A stretch of DNA of 64,000 bases, from positions 4,402,001-4,466,000 of the forward strand of contig NZ_AP022601.1 in the NCBI RefSeq assembly GCF_010726765.1, read 5' to 3'. Positions 1-9,572 of the stretch are shown here, piece after piece. Position numbers and translations under genes: made by a program. Under the pieces are notes generated by a model. It was not told the origin of the DNA. It made no database searches and worked only from the letters and a program-made list of their open reading frames with translations. Within the stretch, counting starts at the first letter, position 1. Each line of letters begins with the position of its first letter. Origin of the DNA: Mycobacterium gallinarum (GTDB lineage Bacteria > Actinomycetota > Actinomycetes > Mycobacteriales > Mycobacteriaceae).

Positions 1-594
1 CAGTCGGTGGATCGACTGACCGCAGAACGTGACTCGCTGGCGAGCACCCTGGACACCCATCACGGCGGCTCGCCAGGGGCAGACGCGGCATTGGCCGCGA
101 TCACCAAGCGGTCGGCCCAACTGGCCGTCGAGGCCGGCCTGGAACCGATGCGCGGGCCCGGCCTGGTGGTGACGCTGAACGACGCGCAGCGCGACGCTGA
201 GGGCCGCTTCCCCCGCGACGCAACCCCGGACGACCTCGTCGTGCACCAGCAGGACATCGACGCCGTGCTCAACGCGCTGTGGAGTGCGGGCGCCGAAGGC
301 ATCCAGATGCAGGACCAGCGGATCATCGGCACCTCGGCGCCGCGTTGTGTGGGCAACACGCTGCTCCTCAACGGACGGACCTACAGCCCGCCGTACGTCA
401 TCACCGCGATCGGCGACGCGGAAGTCATGCAGGACGCCCTGGCCGCCGCGCCGTTGGTCACGCTGTACCGCCAGTACGTGGTCCGGTTCGGGCTCGGCTA
501 CACCGAGGAGCCACGGACGCAGGTCGACCTGGTGGGCTACCGCGAGCCGGTGCGGATGAAGTTCGCCAAGCCCGCGGGACCCGTCGGCTACTGA
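1..594 (+). CDS. DUF881 family protein, 5' end cut by window
   Basis: This is the C-terminal ~197 residues of a DUF881 protein. The reading frame is open from base 1, so the true start lies upstream. The family (Rv0012 in M. tuberculosis) has an N-terminal membrane anchor, missing here, and a conserved extracytoplasmic domain of unknown function. Visible family features are the segment around GPGLVVTLNDA, the run beginning VHQQDIDAVLNALW, and the closing VGYREPVRMKFAKPA. It lies just before trpG and the convergent pknB operon, the same order as Rv0012–Rv0014c, which supports orthology. A role in cell-envelope or division biology is inferred from the neighbourhood only. Confidence 0.85.
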   Translation, partial: QSVDRLTAERDSLASTLDTHHGGSPGADAALAAITKRSAQLAVEAGLEPMRGPGLVVTLNDAQRDAEGRFPRDATPDDLVVHQQDIDAVLNALWSAGAEGIQMQDQRIIGTSAPRCVGNTLLLNGRTYSPPYVITAIGDAEVMQDALAAAPLVTLYRQYVVRFGLGYTEEPRTQVDLVGYREPVRMKFAKPAGPVGY

Positions 595-622
595 CCCGGC
601 GAAAGACCGGTAACCTGGCCTT

Positions 623-1297
623 ATGCGTGTCCTCGTCGTCGACAACTACGACAGCTTCGTGTTCAACCTCGTCCAGTACCTGGGCCAGCTCGGGGTGGAC
701 GCCGAAGTCTGGCGCAACGACGACGACCGGCTGGGCACCGAGGACGACATCGCCAAGGTGGCGGCGACGTACGACGGGGTGCTCCTCTCCCCCGGCCCCG
801 GTACCCCCGAACGTGCGGGCGCGTCGATCCCCCTCGTGAAGGCCTGCGCGGCGGCCGCGACGCCGCTGCTCGGCGTGTGCCTGGGCCACCAAGCGATCGG
901 CGTGGCGTTCGGTGGCACCGTCGACCGTGCGCCCGAACTGCTGCATGGCAAGACCAGCACGGTGCACCACTCCAATAGCGGTGTGCTGCAAGGTCTTCCG
1001 GATCCTTTCACCGCCACGCGCTATCACTCGCTGACCATTCTCCCCGAGACGATGCCGGCCGAACTCGAAGTGATCGCCCGCACCGAGGGTGGCGTGGTCA
1101 TGGGCGTGCGGCACGTCGAATTGCCCATTCACGGTGTGCAATTCCACCCCGAGTCGATCCTGACCGAGGGCGGGCACCGCATGCTGGCCAACTGGTTGGG
1201 CTACTGCGGCGCCGCGCCGTCCGAGACCCTCGTCCGTCGGCTGGAGGACGAAGTTGCGACCGCCGTCGCCGCCGCTACGACGCGAAGCTCAGCGTGA
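623..1297 (+). CDS. trpG: Glutamine amidotransferase subunit of anthranilate / aminodeoxychorismate synthase
   Basis: A class I glutamine amidotransferase of 224 residues, the full family length. It hydrolyses glutamine and passes ammonia to a chorismate-using partner (TrpE or PabB) in tryptophan or folate synthesis. The oxyanion-strand motif LLSPGPGTPERAG is near residues 54–66, the nucleophile is Cys86 in GVCLGHQAIG, and the His175/Glu177 pair is in VQFHPES. The ATG at 623 begins MRVLVVDNYDSF, the usual family start. The 3' end overlaps the convergent pknB end by 23 bp. Whether it serves TrpE, PabB or both cannot be told from sequence; the name follows Rv0013. Confidence 0.93.
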   Translation: MRVLVVDNYDSFVFNLVQYLGQLGVDAEVWRNDDDRLGTEDDIAKVAATYDGVLLSPGPGTPERAGASIPLVKACAAAATPLLGVCLGHQAIGVAFGGTVDRAPELLHGKTSTVHHSNSGVLQGLPDPFTATRYHSLTILPETMPAELEVIARTEGGVVMGVRHVELPIHGVQFHPESILTEGGHRMLANWLGYCGAAPSETLVRRLEDEVATAVAAATTRSSA

Positions 1298-3149
1298 TCC
1301 GGCTGTCGTAGTTCACAGCGGTCCCCGCGGACGGGCTCTGGGTCACCACGGCGTTGGTGCGCTGACCGCTGTTCTGCACGTCGCCGCCGCGGTCCAGCAC
1401 GCCCGTCCAGCCGAGGGCACGCATTCGCGGCTCGGCGTCGGTCCAGAACTGGCCGCGTAGGTCCGGCATGATGAACTGGTTGCCGCGCGAGACCTGCAGC
1501 TGGATCACCGTATCGACCGGAACGGTTTGTCCCGCAGGCGGATTGGTGCCGATCAATTGACCGGCCGGAAGGGTGCTGTCCACCTGAACCGGGACGGTAG
1601 TGGTGAAGCCCGACGCGGTGAGGATCTGTACCGCGCTGTCCTGCGATTGGTCTTTCACGTCAGGGACGGGACGCGTCTCGGGGCCCGCGCCCAGCACGAT
1701 CGTGATCTCGTTGGTGATCGCCGACGTCTGGTTGACCGGCGGATTGGTGCCGAGCACCTTGTCCTTCATCTCCGGTGTCGACGGCGACGACGACGGCCTG
1801 AAGTTCTCGAAGCCCGCGTCGGCGAGCTTCTCGACGGCGTCGTCGTAGCTGAGGTTCCTGACGTCGGGGATCTCACGCTGCTCGGGGCCGGTGGACACAT
1901 TGATGGTGATCTCGTCGCCGGCGTCGACCGACGCGTTGGCGGCTGGGTCGGTGCCGATGACATGGTCGGGAGGCACGTTGGAGTCGGGCTTCTGCAGCGT
2001 GCGGGTTCTGAACCCGCGGTTCTGCAACTCGGCGATCGCGTCGGCGGACACCTTGCCGCTGACGTCGGGCACCTGGACGGCGCGGGTGCTGCCGCCGAAG
2101 GTGTTGATCGCCAGCGTCACCAGTACGGTTAGCACGGCGAGCACTGCCACCGCGATCAGCCAGCGGCCGACCGAGCCGCGCCGCTCCCGCTCGATGTACC
2201 GGGGCTGCGCTCGCCCGACGGGGTCGATCGGCTCGGTCTGGTGGTCGCCCGGCGCGGCTGACATCAACGAGCTGCGCTCGGCGTCGGTGAACACCTTGGG
2301 TGCGTCGGGCTGCTCGCCGCTGTGCACCTTCACCAGATCGGTGCGCATCTCCGCCGCCGTCTGGTACCGGTTGTCAGGGTTCTTTGCGAGGGCCTTGAGG
2401 ACGACGGCGTCCAACTCGGGGGAGATGCCTTCGTGGCGCTGTGACGGGGGTATCGGGTCCTCGCGGACGTGTTGATAGGCCACGGCGACCGGTGAATCAC
2501 CGACGAAAGGTGGTTCGCCGGTAAGGATTTCGTACAGGACGCAGCCCAGCGAGTACACGTCGGAGCGGGCGTCGACCTTCTCGCCGCGCGCCTGCTCGGG
2601 GGACAGGTACTGCGCGGTGCCGATCACGGCGGCGGTCTGGGTGACGTTGTTGGCGTCAGCGAGCGCGCGCGCGATGCCGAAGTCCATCACCTTCACCGCG
2701 CCGGTGTTGCTGATCATGATATTTGCGGGCTTGACGTCGCGGTGAATGATCCCGTGCTGGTGGCTGAAGTTCAGCGCCTGGCACGCATCGGCGATCACCT
2801 CGATGGCCCGACGCGGCTCCATCGGCCCCTCGGTGTGCACGATGTCGCGCAGCGTGACGCCCTCGACATACTCCATCACGATGTAGGGGAGCGGGCCGTT
2901 GGGCGTCTCCGCCTCACCGGTGTCGTAGACCGCGACAATGGCGGGGTGGTTCAGCGCGGCGGCGTTCTGCGCCTCCCGTCGGAACCGGAGATAGAAGCTC
3001 GGATCGCGGGCGAGGTCTGCGCGCAGCACCTTGACGGCGACGTCGCGGTGCAACCGCTGATCGCGCGCCAAATGGACTTCGGACATGCCGCCGAAGCCCA
3101 GGATGTCGCCGAGTTCGTACCGGTCGGACAGGTGTTGCGGGGTTGTCAT
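1275..3149 (-). CDS. pknB: Transmembrane Ser/Thr protein kinase PknB with four PASTA domains
   Basis: An essential-type receptor kinase of 624 residues. The cytosolic kinase domain (about 1–280) has the glycine loop GFGGMSEV (18–25), Lys40, catalytic HRD with Asp138, DFG, and the activation-loop threonines VTQT (Thr170, Thr172). One transmembrane helix starts near residue 330 and is followed by four extracytoplasmic PASTA repeats that in this family bind muropeptides or lipid II. The ATG at 3149 gives a 4-bp ATGA overlap with pknA and the normal length; longer readings only extend into pknA. It is the last gene of the fhaA–pknB operon. Known substrates of the family include PknA, FHA proteins and peptidoglycan enzymes. 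Confidence 0.97.
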   Translation of the reverse strand: MTTPQHLSDRYELGDILGFGGMSEVHLARDQRLHRDVAVKVLRADLARDPSFYLRFRREAQNAAALNHPAIVAVYDTGEAETPNGPLPYIVMEYVEGVTLRDIVHTEGPMEPRRAIEVIADACQALNFSHQHGIIHRDVKPANIMISNTGAVKVMDFGIARALADANNVTQTAAVIGTAQYLSPEQARGEKVDARSDVYSLGCVLYEILTGEPPFVGDSPVAVAYQHVREDPIPPSQRHEGISPELDAVVLKALAKNPDNRYQTAAEMRTDLVKVHSGEQPDAPKVFTDAERSSLMSAAPGDHQTEPIDPVGRAQPRYIERERRGSVGRWLIAVAVLAVLTVLVTLAINTFGGSTRAVQVPDVSGKVSADAIAELQNRGFRTRTLQKPDSNVPPDHVIGTDPAANASVDAGDEITINVSTGPEQREIPDVRNLSYDDAVEKLADAGFENFRPSSSPSTPEMKDKVLGTNPPVNQTSAITNEITIVLGAGPETRPVPDVKDQSQDSAVQILTASGFTTTVPVQVDSTLPAGQLIGTNPPAGQTVPVDTVIQLQVSRGNQFIMPDLRGQFWTDAEPRMRALGWTGVLDRGGDVQNSGQRTNAVVTQSPSAGTAVNYDSRITLSFAS

Positions 3150-4495
3150 TGCAATGTCTGTTCTGGCGTTGATGAGGACCGTGTGCCCTGCGGCTCGGAG
3201 AGCGGAGGCATCACCTGCACCGTTGCCGGGGACGCGATCGCATTGAGTCGGGTTACCCCGAATTCTGCCCCACCATCGCCGACACCTGCCTGCCCGGGCC
3301 GTTCCGGCATCGCTGTCGGCGAGAAGGGCGTGGTCTCGGTGATCGTGTCGGTGATCGTCGGCGGCGGTGTCTGCTCCTGGTCCTTGCGGTCCTGAGCGTT
3401 GAGCACGATCAGAATCGCGATGACGATGGCCAGCGCACCGAGCACGCCGGCCGCCCACAGCAGCGCCCGCTGGCCCGAGGAGAACGTGCCGCGAGACGGC
3501 GCCGGGGGAGGGCGATGGCTTCCGGTGGCCGGACGGGGCCGGGCGGCGGTGACCGGGGAACGCGTGCTCAGATCCGCGGCGGCGCGAGCCTGGGCGGCCG
3601 AGGGCACGGCCGCGGGGGTGGCCCGGCCGAGTGTCGGCGCCTGGTTCGGCCGCGGGGGACGCCGCCCCGAGCGGACCGCGGCGACCGCGTCGGCGAACAG
3701 CCCGCCGGACCGATACCGCATACCCGGATTCTTGACCAGGGTGATCTCGATCAGCTCGCGCACGTTGGGCGGCAGATCGGCGGGCAGCGGCGGAGGCGTC
3801 TCCTTGATGTGCTTCATCGCGACGGTCAGCGCGCCGTCCCCGGTGAAGGGCCGCTTGCCCGAAACAGACTCGTAGCCAACGACTCCCAGTGAGTACACGT
3901 CGCTGGCCGCGGTGGCGTCATGGCCGAGCGCCTGCTCGGGGGCGATGTACTGGGCAGTGCCCATCACCATGCCGGTCTGGGTGACCGGGGCGGCGTCGAC
4001 GGCCTTCGCGATGCCGAAGTCGGTGAGTTTCACCTGACCGGTCGGCGTGATCAGGATGTTGCCCGGCTTGACGTCACGATGTACCAGCCCCGCGGTATGG
4101 GCGACCTGCAGCGCCCGGCCGGTCTGCTCGAGCATGTCCAGCGCATGGCGCAGCGAGAGCCGGCCGGTCCGCTTGAGCACCGAGTTCAGTGGCTCGCCGT
4201 TGACGAGTTCCATCACCAGGTAGGCGGTCCGGCCCTCACCGTCCATGTCGGTTTCGCCGTAGTCGTACACGCTGGCGATACCGGGGTGGTTGAGCATCGC
4301 CACGGTGCGCGCCTCGGCGCGGAACCGTTCGACGAACTCCGCGTCCTCGGAGTACTCGGCCTTGAGGACCTTGACCGCGACGCGGCGGCCCAGCCGGGAG
4401 TCGATACCTTCCCAGACCTGGCCCATGCCGCCGGTGGCGATGAGCCGCTGCAGCCGGTAACGGCCGGACAGCGTCACTCCAACGCGCGGGCTCAT
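3146..4495 (-). CDS. pknA: Transmembrane Ser/Thr protein kinase PknA
   Basis: A receptor-like kinase of 449 residues acting in growth and division control. The kinase core has TGGMGQV at 21–27, Lys42, HRD with Asp141, and the DFG segment followed by [14 protein letters not shown] proline- and alanine-rich juxtamembrane stretch precedes a single transmembrane helix at about 346–367; the short extracytoplasmic tail has no PASTA repeat. Start and stop codons overlap by 4 bp with pbpA upstream and pknB downstream, so the genes are probably translationally coupled. Length and order match PknA (Rv0015c). The extracytoplasmic tail gives no clue to a ligand. Confidence 0.97.
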   Translation of the reverse strand: MSPRVGVTLSGRYRLQRLIATGGMGQVWEGIDSRLGRRVAVKVLKAEYSEDAEFVERFRAEARTVAMLNHPGIASVYDYGETDMDGEGRTAYLVMELVNGEPLNSVLKRTGRLSLRHALDMLEQTGRALQVAHTAGLVHRDVKPGNILITPTGQVKLTDFGIAKAVDAAPVTQTGMVMGTAQYIAPEQALGHDATAASDVYSLGVVGYESVSGKRPFTGDGALTVAMKHIKETPPPLPADLPPNVRELIEITLVKNPGMRYRSGGLFADAVAAVRSGRRPPRPNQAPTLGRATPAAVPSAAQARAAADLSTRSPVTAARPRPATGSHRPPPAPSRGTFSSGQRALLWAAGVLGALAIVIAILIVLNAQDRKDQEQTPPPTITDTITETTPFSPTAMPERPGQAGVGDGGAEFGVTRLNAIASPATVQVMPPLSEPQGTRSSSTPEQTLQ

Positions 4496-5967
4496 GTTCC
4501 CTCCCGCAGAGCTGCGGCGATGGTGGCGCGCCCGATCGGCGCGGCCAGCGCCCCTCCGGTGGCGGACAAGCGGTCGCCCCCGTCCTCGACCAGCACGGCG
4601 ACGGCGACCTTGGGTGCCTGCGCCGGGGCGAATGCGATGTACCAGGCATGCGGTGGGGTGTTGCGCGGATCGGTACCGTGCTCCGCCGTGCCGGTCTTCG
4701 AAGCGATCTGCACGCCGGCGATGGCTCCCTTCTGCTGCGTGACCTGCTCAGCGGCGACCATCAGATCCGTCAGTGTATCGGCGACCTCCTGCGACACCGC
4801 CCGCCGCTCTTCCTGCGGCGCCGCTGAACCGATATTGGCAAGGTCGGGTCCCTTAAGGCTATCGACCAGGTACGGACGCATCGTCACCCCGTCGTTCGCG
4901 ATGGTCGCGGCCACCAATGCGTTCTGCAACGGCGTCACCGCGACGTCCTTCTGCCCGATGCTCGACATGCCCAGCGCGGCGTCGTCGGGAATCGGTCCCA
5001 CGGTCGACTCGGCGACCTGCAGCGGAATCATCGGGGGCGGGGTGTCCATCCCGAAGGACTGCGCCGCGGATCGCACGGCATCCGTTCCCGCGTCCAAGCC
5101 GAGCTCGACGAATGCCGTGTTGCACGACTTTGCGAAGGCCTGACGCAGCGTGGTCGTCGGGCCGGGACCACACGTGGAGCCGTCGAAGTTCTCCAGGGTC
5201 GCGGTGCTGTCCGGCAACGGGATTCGCGCCGCGGTCGTCACCTGGGTGTTCTCGTTCGCGCCGGTTTCGAGTGCCGCCGCGGTGGTGATGACCTTGAATG
5301 TCGATCCGGGCGGATAGGTTTCGGAGATCGCGCGGTTCAGCAGCGGTGCTTCGGGATCGTCGCGCAGCCGTTGCCAGGCGGCCGACTGTTCCTCCAGGTT
5401 ATGGGTGGCCAGCAGATTGGGATCGTAGGACGGCGACGACACCATTGCGAGGATCTTGCCGGTGGACGGCTCGAGTGCTACCACCGAGCCCTTGCACGGG
5501 CCGTCGCAGCCGTCCTTCATCGCGTCCCAGGCCGCTTGTTGCACTTGGGGTTTGATGGTGGTGTCGACGTTCCCGCCGCGCGGGTCACGGCCGGTGAAGA
5601 AGTCGGCGAGCCGCCGCCCGAACAGGCGTTGATCCGACCCGTTGAGCACGGTGTCCTCGGCGCGCTCGAGTCCGGTGCTCGAGTACTGCAGTGAGTAGAA
5701 CCCGGTGACGGGCGCGTAGGCGTACGGATTGGGATACACGCGAAGGAAGCGGAACCGGCCGTTGGTCGACACCGAATACGCCAGCAGCTGGCCGCCCGCC
5801 GAGATCTGGCCGCGCTGACGCGAGTACTCGTCGAGCAGCACCCGCTGGTTGCGCGGATCCGACCGCAGGCCGTCCGCGGTGAACACCTGGGTGAGTGTGG
5901 CGTTGGCCAGCAGCAGCACGACGAGGACCATGACCGAGACGGCGATGCGGCGCAGTGAGGTGTTCAT
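4492..5967 (-). CDS. pbpA: Penicillin-binding protein A, class B transpeptidase
   Basis: A class B penicillin-binding protein of 491 residues that cross-links peptidoglycan, partner of the RodA polymerase. The N-terminus has one membrane anchor (about 8–26). The transpeptidase domain shows the active-site SxxK motif STFK at Ser222, the SCN motif, and KTGTAEHG near residue 424. The start at 5967 ([10 protein letters not shown]) gives exactly the length of M. tuberculosis PbpA and a 4-bp overlap with rodA. In M. tuberculosis PbpA is phosphorylated by PknB, which fits the shared operon. Confidence 0.96.
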   Translation of the reverse strand: MNTSLRRIAVSVMVLVVLLLANATLTQVFTADGLRSDPRNQRVLLDEYSRQRGQISAGGQLLAYSVSTNGRFRFLRVYPNPYAYAPVTGFYSLQYSSTGLERAEDTVLNGSDQRLFGRRLADFFTGRDPRGGNVDTTIKPQVQQAAWDAMKDGCDGPCKGSVVALEPSTGKILAMVSSPSYDPNLLATHNLEEQSAAWQRLRDDPEAPLLNRAISETYPPGSTFKVITTAAALETGANENTQVTTAARIPLPDSTATLENFDGSTCGPGPTTTLRQAFAKSCNTAFVELGLDAGTDAVRSAAQSFGMDTPPPMIPLQVAESTVGPIPDDAALGMSSIGQKDVAVTPLQNALVAATIANDGVTMRPYLVDSLKGPDLANIGSAAPQEERRAVSQEVADTLTDLMVAAEQVTQQKGAIAGVQIASKTGTAEHGTDPRNTPPHAWYIAFAPAQAPKVAVAVLVEDGGDRLSATGGALAAPIGRATIAAALREGT

Positions 5968-7376
5968 ACCTTCTCGATCACCTCGGTGCTCACCGCCGCG
6001 ATCGGGGTCGCGGACTGCGGGCTGGTGACGATGGGGCGCCGCGCGGAATGGGATATCCGGACCAGGATCGCCAGCAGCAGATAGTTGGCCAGCAGTGACG
6101 ACCCGCCGTAGGACATCCACGGTGTGGTGAGACCGGTCAACGGGATCAGCTTCGTCACGCCGCCCACGACGATGAACAGCTGGATCGCCAGCGTGGATGC
6201 CAACCCGGCGGCCAGCAGCTTGCCGAAGCTGTCGCGCACCGCGATCGCCGTGCGAAGGCCGCGGATGATCAGGATGGTGTAGAGCATCAGGACGGCTGCT
6301 AGGCCCACCAGACCGAGTTCCTCACCGATGGCTGCGATGATGAAATCGGTCGACGCGGCCGGCACCGTGCCAGGCTGCCCGTTGCCCAGACCGGTACCGA
6401 AGATCCCGCCCGTGGCGAAGCTGAACATCGCCTGCACCATCTGGTAGCCGGCGCCCTCGGGGTCGGCGAACGGGTCCAGCCAGTTTTGTACGCGAACCTG
6501 GACGTGACCGAAAAGGTGATATGCCGCAACGCTTCCCGCGGCGAACAGTGCCAGGCCGATGACCACCCAGCTCAGCCGGTCGGTTGCGATGTAAACCATC
6601 ACCAGGAAGGACGCGAACAGCAGGAGCGAGGTGCCCAGGTCCTTCTCGAAGATCATCACGCCGATCGACGCGATCCATGCCGCCAGCAGTGGCGCGAGGT
6701 CGCGGGGCCGGGGCAGGTCCATGCCGAGGAAGTGCTTGCCCGCGCTGGTGAACACGCTGCGCTTGGACACGAGGACCGAGGCGAAGAAGACGAGCAGCAG
6801 GATCTTCGAGAACTCGGCCGGCTGAATGGAGAAGCCCGGCAACCGAATCCAGATCTTCGCGCCATTCTGCTCGGACATCGAGCTGGGCAGGACCGCCGGG
6901 ATGATCAGCAGGACCAGACCGGTGAGCCCACACACGTAGCCGTAGCGCGCGAGCATGCGATGGTCCCGCAGAAAGATCACGATGAGCGAGAAGCCGACGA
7001 CGCCCAGGAGGGTCCACAGCATTTGCTGGTCGGCGGTACCGCCGAGGCCGCGCTGGATCTGCACGCCTTCGGCGAGGTCCAGACGGTGAATCATCACCAG
7101 CCCCAACCCATTCAGCAGCGCGACGACGGGGAGGAGCAGGGGGTCGGCGTACGGCGCGAACCGTCGCACCGCGAGATGCGCACCGGCGAACAGCGCCAGA
7201 TACGCGACGGCGTACTGCGCCAGATCCCAACGCAGGCCCTGTTCCTGATTGGCCTCGACGAGCAGCAGCGCGACCGTGGTGATGACCGCGGCGAAGCCGA
7301 GCAGGAACAACTCGGCGTTGCGCCTGTTCGGAAGCGGGGGAGTGACGGCCACCGGTGACTGCGGCTGGGTGGTCAT
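5964..7376 (-). CDS. rodA: SEDS-family peptidoglycan glycosyltransferase RodA
   Basis: A polytopic membrane protein of 470 residues, FtsW/RodA/SpoVE family, which polymerises lipid II into glycan strands. About ten to twelve hydrophobic helices are visible. Family landmarks include the GFSIQPAEFSK segment, EKDLGTSLLLF, the GEELGLVG segment and the C-terminal GGSSLLANYLLLAILVRIS. It overlaps pbpA and pstP by 4 bp each, the usual transferase–transpeptidase pairing. Matches Rv0017c in length and context. Confidence 0.95.
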   Translation of the reverse strand: MTTQPQSPVAVTPPLPNRRNAELFLLGFAAVITTVALLLVEANQEQGLRWDLAQYAVAYLALFAGAHLAVRRFAPYADPLLLPVVALLNGLGLVMIHRLDLAEGVQIQRGLGGTADQQMLWTLLGVVGFSLIVIFLRDHRMLARYGYVCGLTGLVLLIIPAVLPSSMSEQNGAKIWIRLPGFSIQPAEFSKILLLVFFASVLVSKRSVFTSAGKHFLGMDLPRPRDLAPLLAAWIASIGVMIFEKDLGTSLLLFASFLVMVYIATDRLSWVVIGLALFAAGSVAAYHLFGHVQVRVQNWLDPFADPEGAGYQMVQAMFSFATGGIFGTGLGNGQPGTVPAASTDFIIAAIGEELGLVGLAAVLMLYTILIIRGLRTAIAVRDSFGKLLAAGLASTLAIQLFIVVGGVTKLIPLTGLTTPWMSYGGSSLLANYLLLAILVRISHSARRPIVTSPQSATPIAAVSTEVIEKV

Positions 7377-8956
7377 GACAATTCCCGGCAGTCCGTCCCG
7401 GGTACCTGCGGTGGCGGGGGGAGCGCGGTGACGGTCGGAGACGGTGGGGGTGGAGGGGTGGGAGGTGGGGCAGGGGACGACGTTTCGGGCGACTGGGGAG
7501 TGTCCGATCCGGGAGCGGTAGGCGGCTTCGAGACCGTCCGCGGGGTTTCCGGCGCCGGTGTCGAGCTGCGTTCGCTCGGCTGGCCTGCGGTCGTGCTAGT
7601 TGGTGGATTGTTAGGCAGCCCAGGAGAATTCGACGGATCCGGCGAATGCGGGACAGCCGTGGTGCGCGGTGACGGCGACGGAGTGGTGGGCGGCGGCGGG
7701 CAGACCGGCAACACCGAACCCTGGGCGAGCTTGTTGATCTGGCCGATGGCGTCGTCTTCGGAACCGGTGGGCAGACCCGCTTCCACCTGAGCCCGGTCGG
7801 CCTGCTTCAGGTCTGTGACGCGAAAAAGCTGGCAGCCTGACGGCGATTGGCCCGGTGCGATGAGGTTGAGATCGTTGCGGGCGGTCAGGCAACCGTGCCG
7901 GTAGGTCTCCTGCATCGCGACGCCGAGGATCGACCCGGGTATGCCGCGCATGATCGACACGGTGCCGTCGTGCGCGGCGACGTAATAGTTGCTGCGCACG
8001 ACCTCGCGGCCGATGACCAGACCGGCTACGACCACCAAAATCAAAAGCGCGGCGGCGATGAACATTCGCCGCCGCGATCTCGGTGCACGAACCGGCTCCT
8101 CTGGAGGGGGTTCCACCCGCTTGGCCACATTGCGGCGCGGGTTGAATGCCGACGCGCGGCCCGCTGCCGTGTTGGGCGGCGCGGTCTGATCGTCATCACC
8201 GGAGACCGCGCCGGCGAGAATCGGCTGGGTCTGGCCGTAGTCGTAGTCGACGACGTCGGCCACCACGACCGTCACGTTGTCGGGTCCGCCGCCCCGCAGG
8301 GCCAATTCGATTAGGCGGTCCGCACTTTCGGCCGTGTCGGGGATCTGCAGCGCTTCGAGGATGGTGTCGTGGCTGACCGGATCGGACAGCCCGTCGGAGC
8401 ACAGCAGGTAACGGTCCCCGGCCCTGGCCTCGCGCATGATCAGGGTGGGCTCGACCTCGTGACCGGTGAGCGCCCGCATGATCAGCGACCGCTGCGGATG
8501 GCTGTGCGCCTCCTCGAGGGTGATGCGGCCCTCGTCGACCAGTGTCTGGACGAAAGTGTCGTCCTTGGTGATCTGGGTCAGTTCACCGTCGCGCAGCAGA
8601 TAGCCGCGGGAGTCGCCGATGTGGACAAGGCCAAGACGATTGCCCGCGAACAGGATCGCGGTCAACGTGGTGCCCATGCCTTCGAGCTCGGGGTCCGCCT
8701 CGACCTGCGCGGCGATGGCGGAGTTCCCCTCCCGGACCGCGGTGTCGAGCTTGCTCAGCAGGTCGCCGCCGGGCTCGTCGTCGTCGAGATGGGCCAGCGC
8801 CGCGATCACCAGCTGCGAGGCGACCTCGCCGGCCGCGTGACCACCCATGCCGTCGGCCAGCGCGAGCAGCCGCGCACCCGCGTAAACGGAGTCCTCGTTG
8901 TTAGCGCGGACCAGGCCGCGGTCGCTGCGCGCGGCGTATCGAAGCACCAGTGTCAC
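7373..8956 (-). CDS. pstP: PP2C-type Ser/Thr phosphatase PstP
   Basis: The metal-dependent phosphatase (PPM family) that reverses PknA/PknB phosphorylation. In 527 residues it has an N-terminal cytosolic catalytic domain of about 240 residues with RSDRGLVRANNED, the metal-site motif ADGMGGHAAGE, GDSRGYLL and GGPDNVTVVVAD. A basic linker leads to one transmembrane helix (RMFIAAALLILVVV region, about 297–315), then an extracytoplasmic domain and a long Pro/Thr/Ser-rich tail. The low-complexity tail explains why it is slightly longer than the 514-residue M. tuberculosis protein. It overlaps rodA and fhaB by 4 bp. Confidence 0.95.
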   Translation of the reverse strand: MTLVLRYAARSDRGLVRANNEDSVYAGARLLALADGMGGHAAGEVASQLVIAALAHLDDDEPGGDLLSKLDTAVREGNSAIAAQVEADPELEGMGTTLTAILFAGNRLGLVHIGDSRGYLLRDGELTQITKDDTFVQTLVDEGRITLEEAHSHPQRSLIMRALTGHEVEPTLIMREARAGDRYLLCSDGLSDPVSHDTILEALQIPDTAESADRLIELALRGGGPDNVTVVVADVVDYDYGQTQPILAGAVSGDDDQTAPPNTAAGRASAFNPRRNVAKRVEPPPEEPVRAPRSRRRMFIAAALLILVVVAGLVIGREVVRSNYYVAAHDGTVSIMRGIPGSILGVAMQETYRHGCLTARNDLNLIAPGQSPSGCQLFRVTDLKQADRAQVEAGLPTGSEDDAIGQINKLAQGSVLPVCPPPPTTPSPSPRTTAVPHSPDPSNSPGLPNNPPTSTTAGQPSERSSTPAPETPRTVSKPPTAPGSDTPQSPETSSPAPPPTPPPPPSPTVTALPPPPQVPGTDCRELS

Positions 8957-9420
8957 GGGCGCAGCTCAATTACCGTCTTGCCGATTCGAACCGGCGTCCC
9001 CATCGAAACGCGTACCGCAGTCGTCACCTTGGCCCTGTCGAGGTATGTGCCGTTGGTCGATCCTAGGTCTTCTACGTACCATTCCGAACCTCGACGGGAC
9101 AGCCTTGCGTGCCGTGTCGAGGCGTAATCGTCGGTGAGAACCAGAGTTGAGTCGTCGGCGCGGCCGATCAGCACCGGCTGGGTGCCCAAGGTGATGCGCG
9201 TTCCCGCGAGCGCTCCCTCGGTGACCACCAGCTGCCGTGCCACGTTCCGGCGGCCGCGGTTGGGCAGCAGCGAGCCCCGCAACGGCAGTCCCCGTCGCAC
9301 CATGACTGCTCCGGTCGGTGCATAGATGTCGGTCCTCAGGATCCGCAGCACCGACCAGATGAACAACCACAGAAGCAACAGGAAGCCGACGCGTGTCAGT
9401 TGCAGTACCAACCCCTGCAT
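8953..9420 (-). CDS. fhaB: FHA-domain protein FhaB (FipA-like)
   Basis: A membrane-anchored phosphothreonine reader of 155 residues. An N-terminal hydrophobic helix (about 8–26) is followed by a basic linker and a C-terminal FHA domain (about 80–150) with the expected elements: GRADDSTLVLTDD, the STRHARLS segment and DLGSTNGTYLD. In mycobacteria this protein (Rv0019c) has been linked to division. The 4-bp overlap with pstP places a phosphatase and a phospho-reader under the same translation control. Confidence 0.95.
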   Translation of the reverse strand: MQGLVLQLTRVGFLLLLWLFIWSVLRILRTDIYAPTGAVMVRRGLPLRGSLLPNRGRRNVARQLVVTEGALAGTRITLGTQPVLIGRADDSTLVLTDDYASTRHARLSRRGSEWYVEDLGSTNGTYLDRAKVTTAVRVSMGTPVRIGKTVIELRP

Positions 9421-9572
9421 CTGACGTCCTCTCCGTCCCCATTCGTTTCCGTCGCATCGACAACCAAATCGAAGTCGCCACCTTCGGCAACGTCACGATA
9501 CTTGGACGGCCAGCTGCATGGGGAGAAGCCGACAGCTTCTCCCGGTTGAGGGCCGGCCGCATCGGCCGAGCC

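Noticed and set aside
7428..7790. Gly/Val-rich plus-strand frame
   Set aside because: It is the antisense of the Pro/Thr-rich PstP tail.
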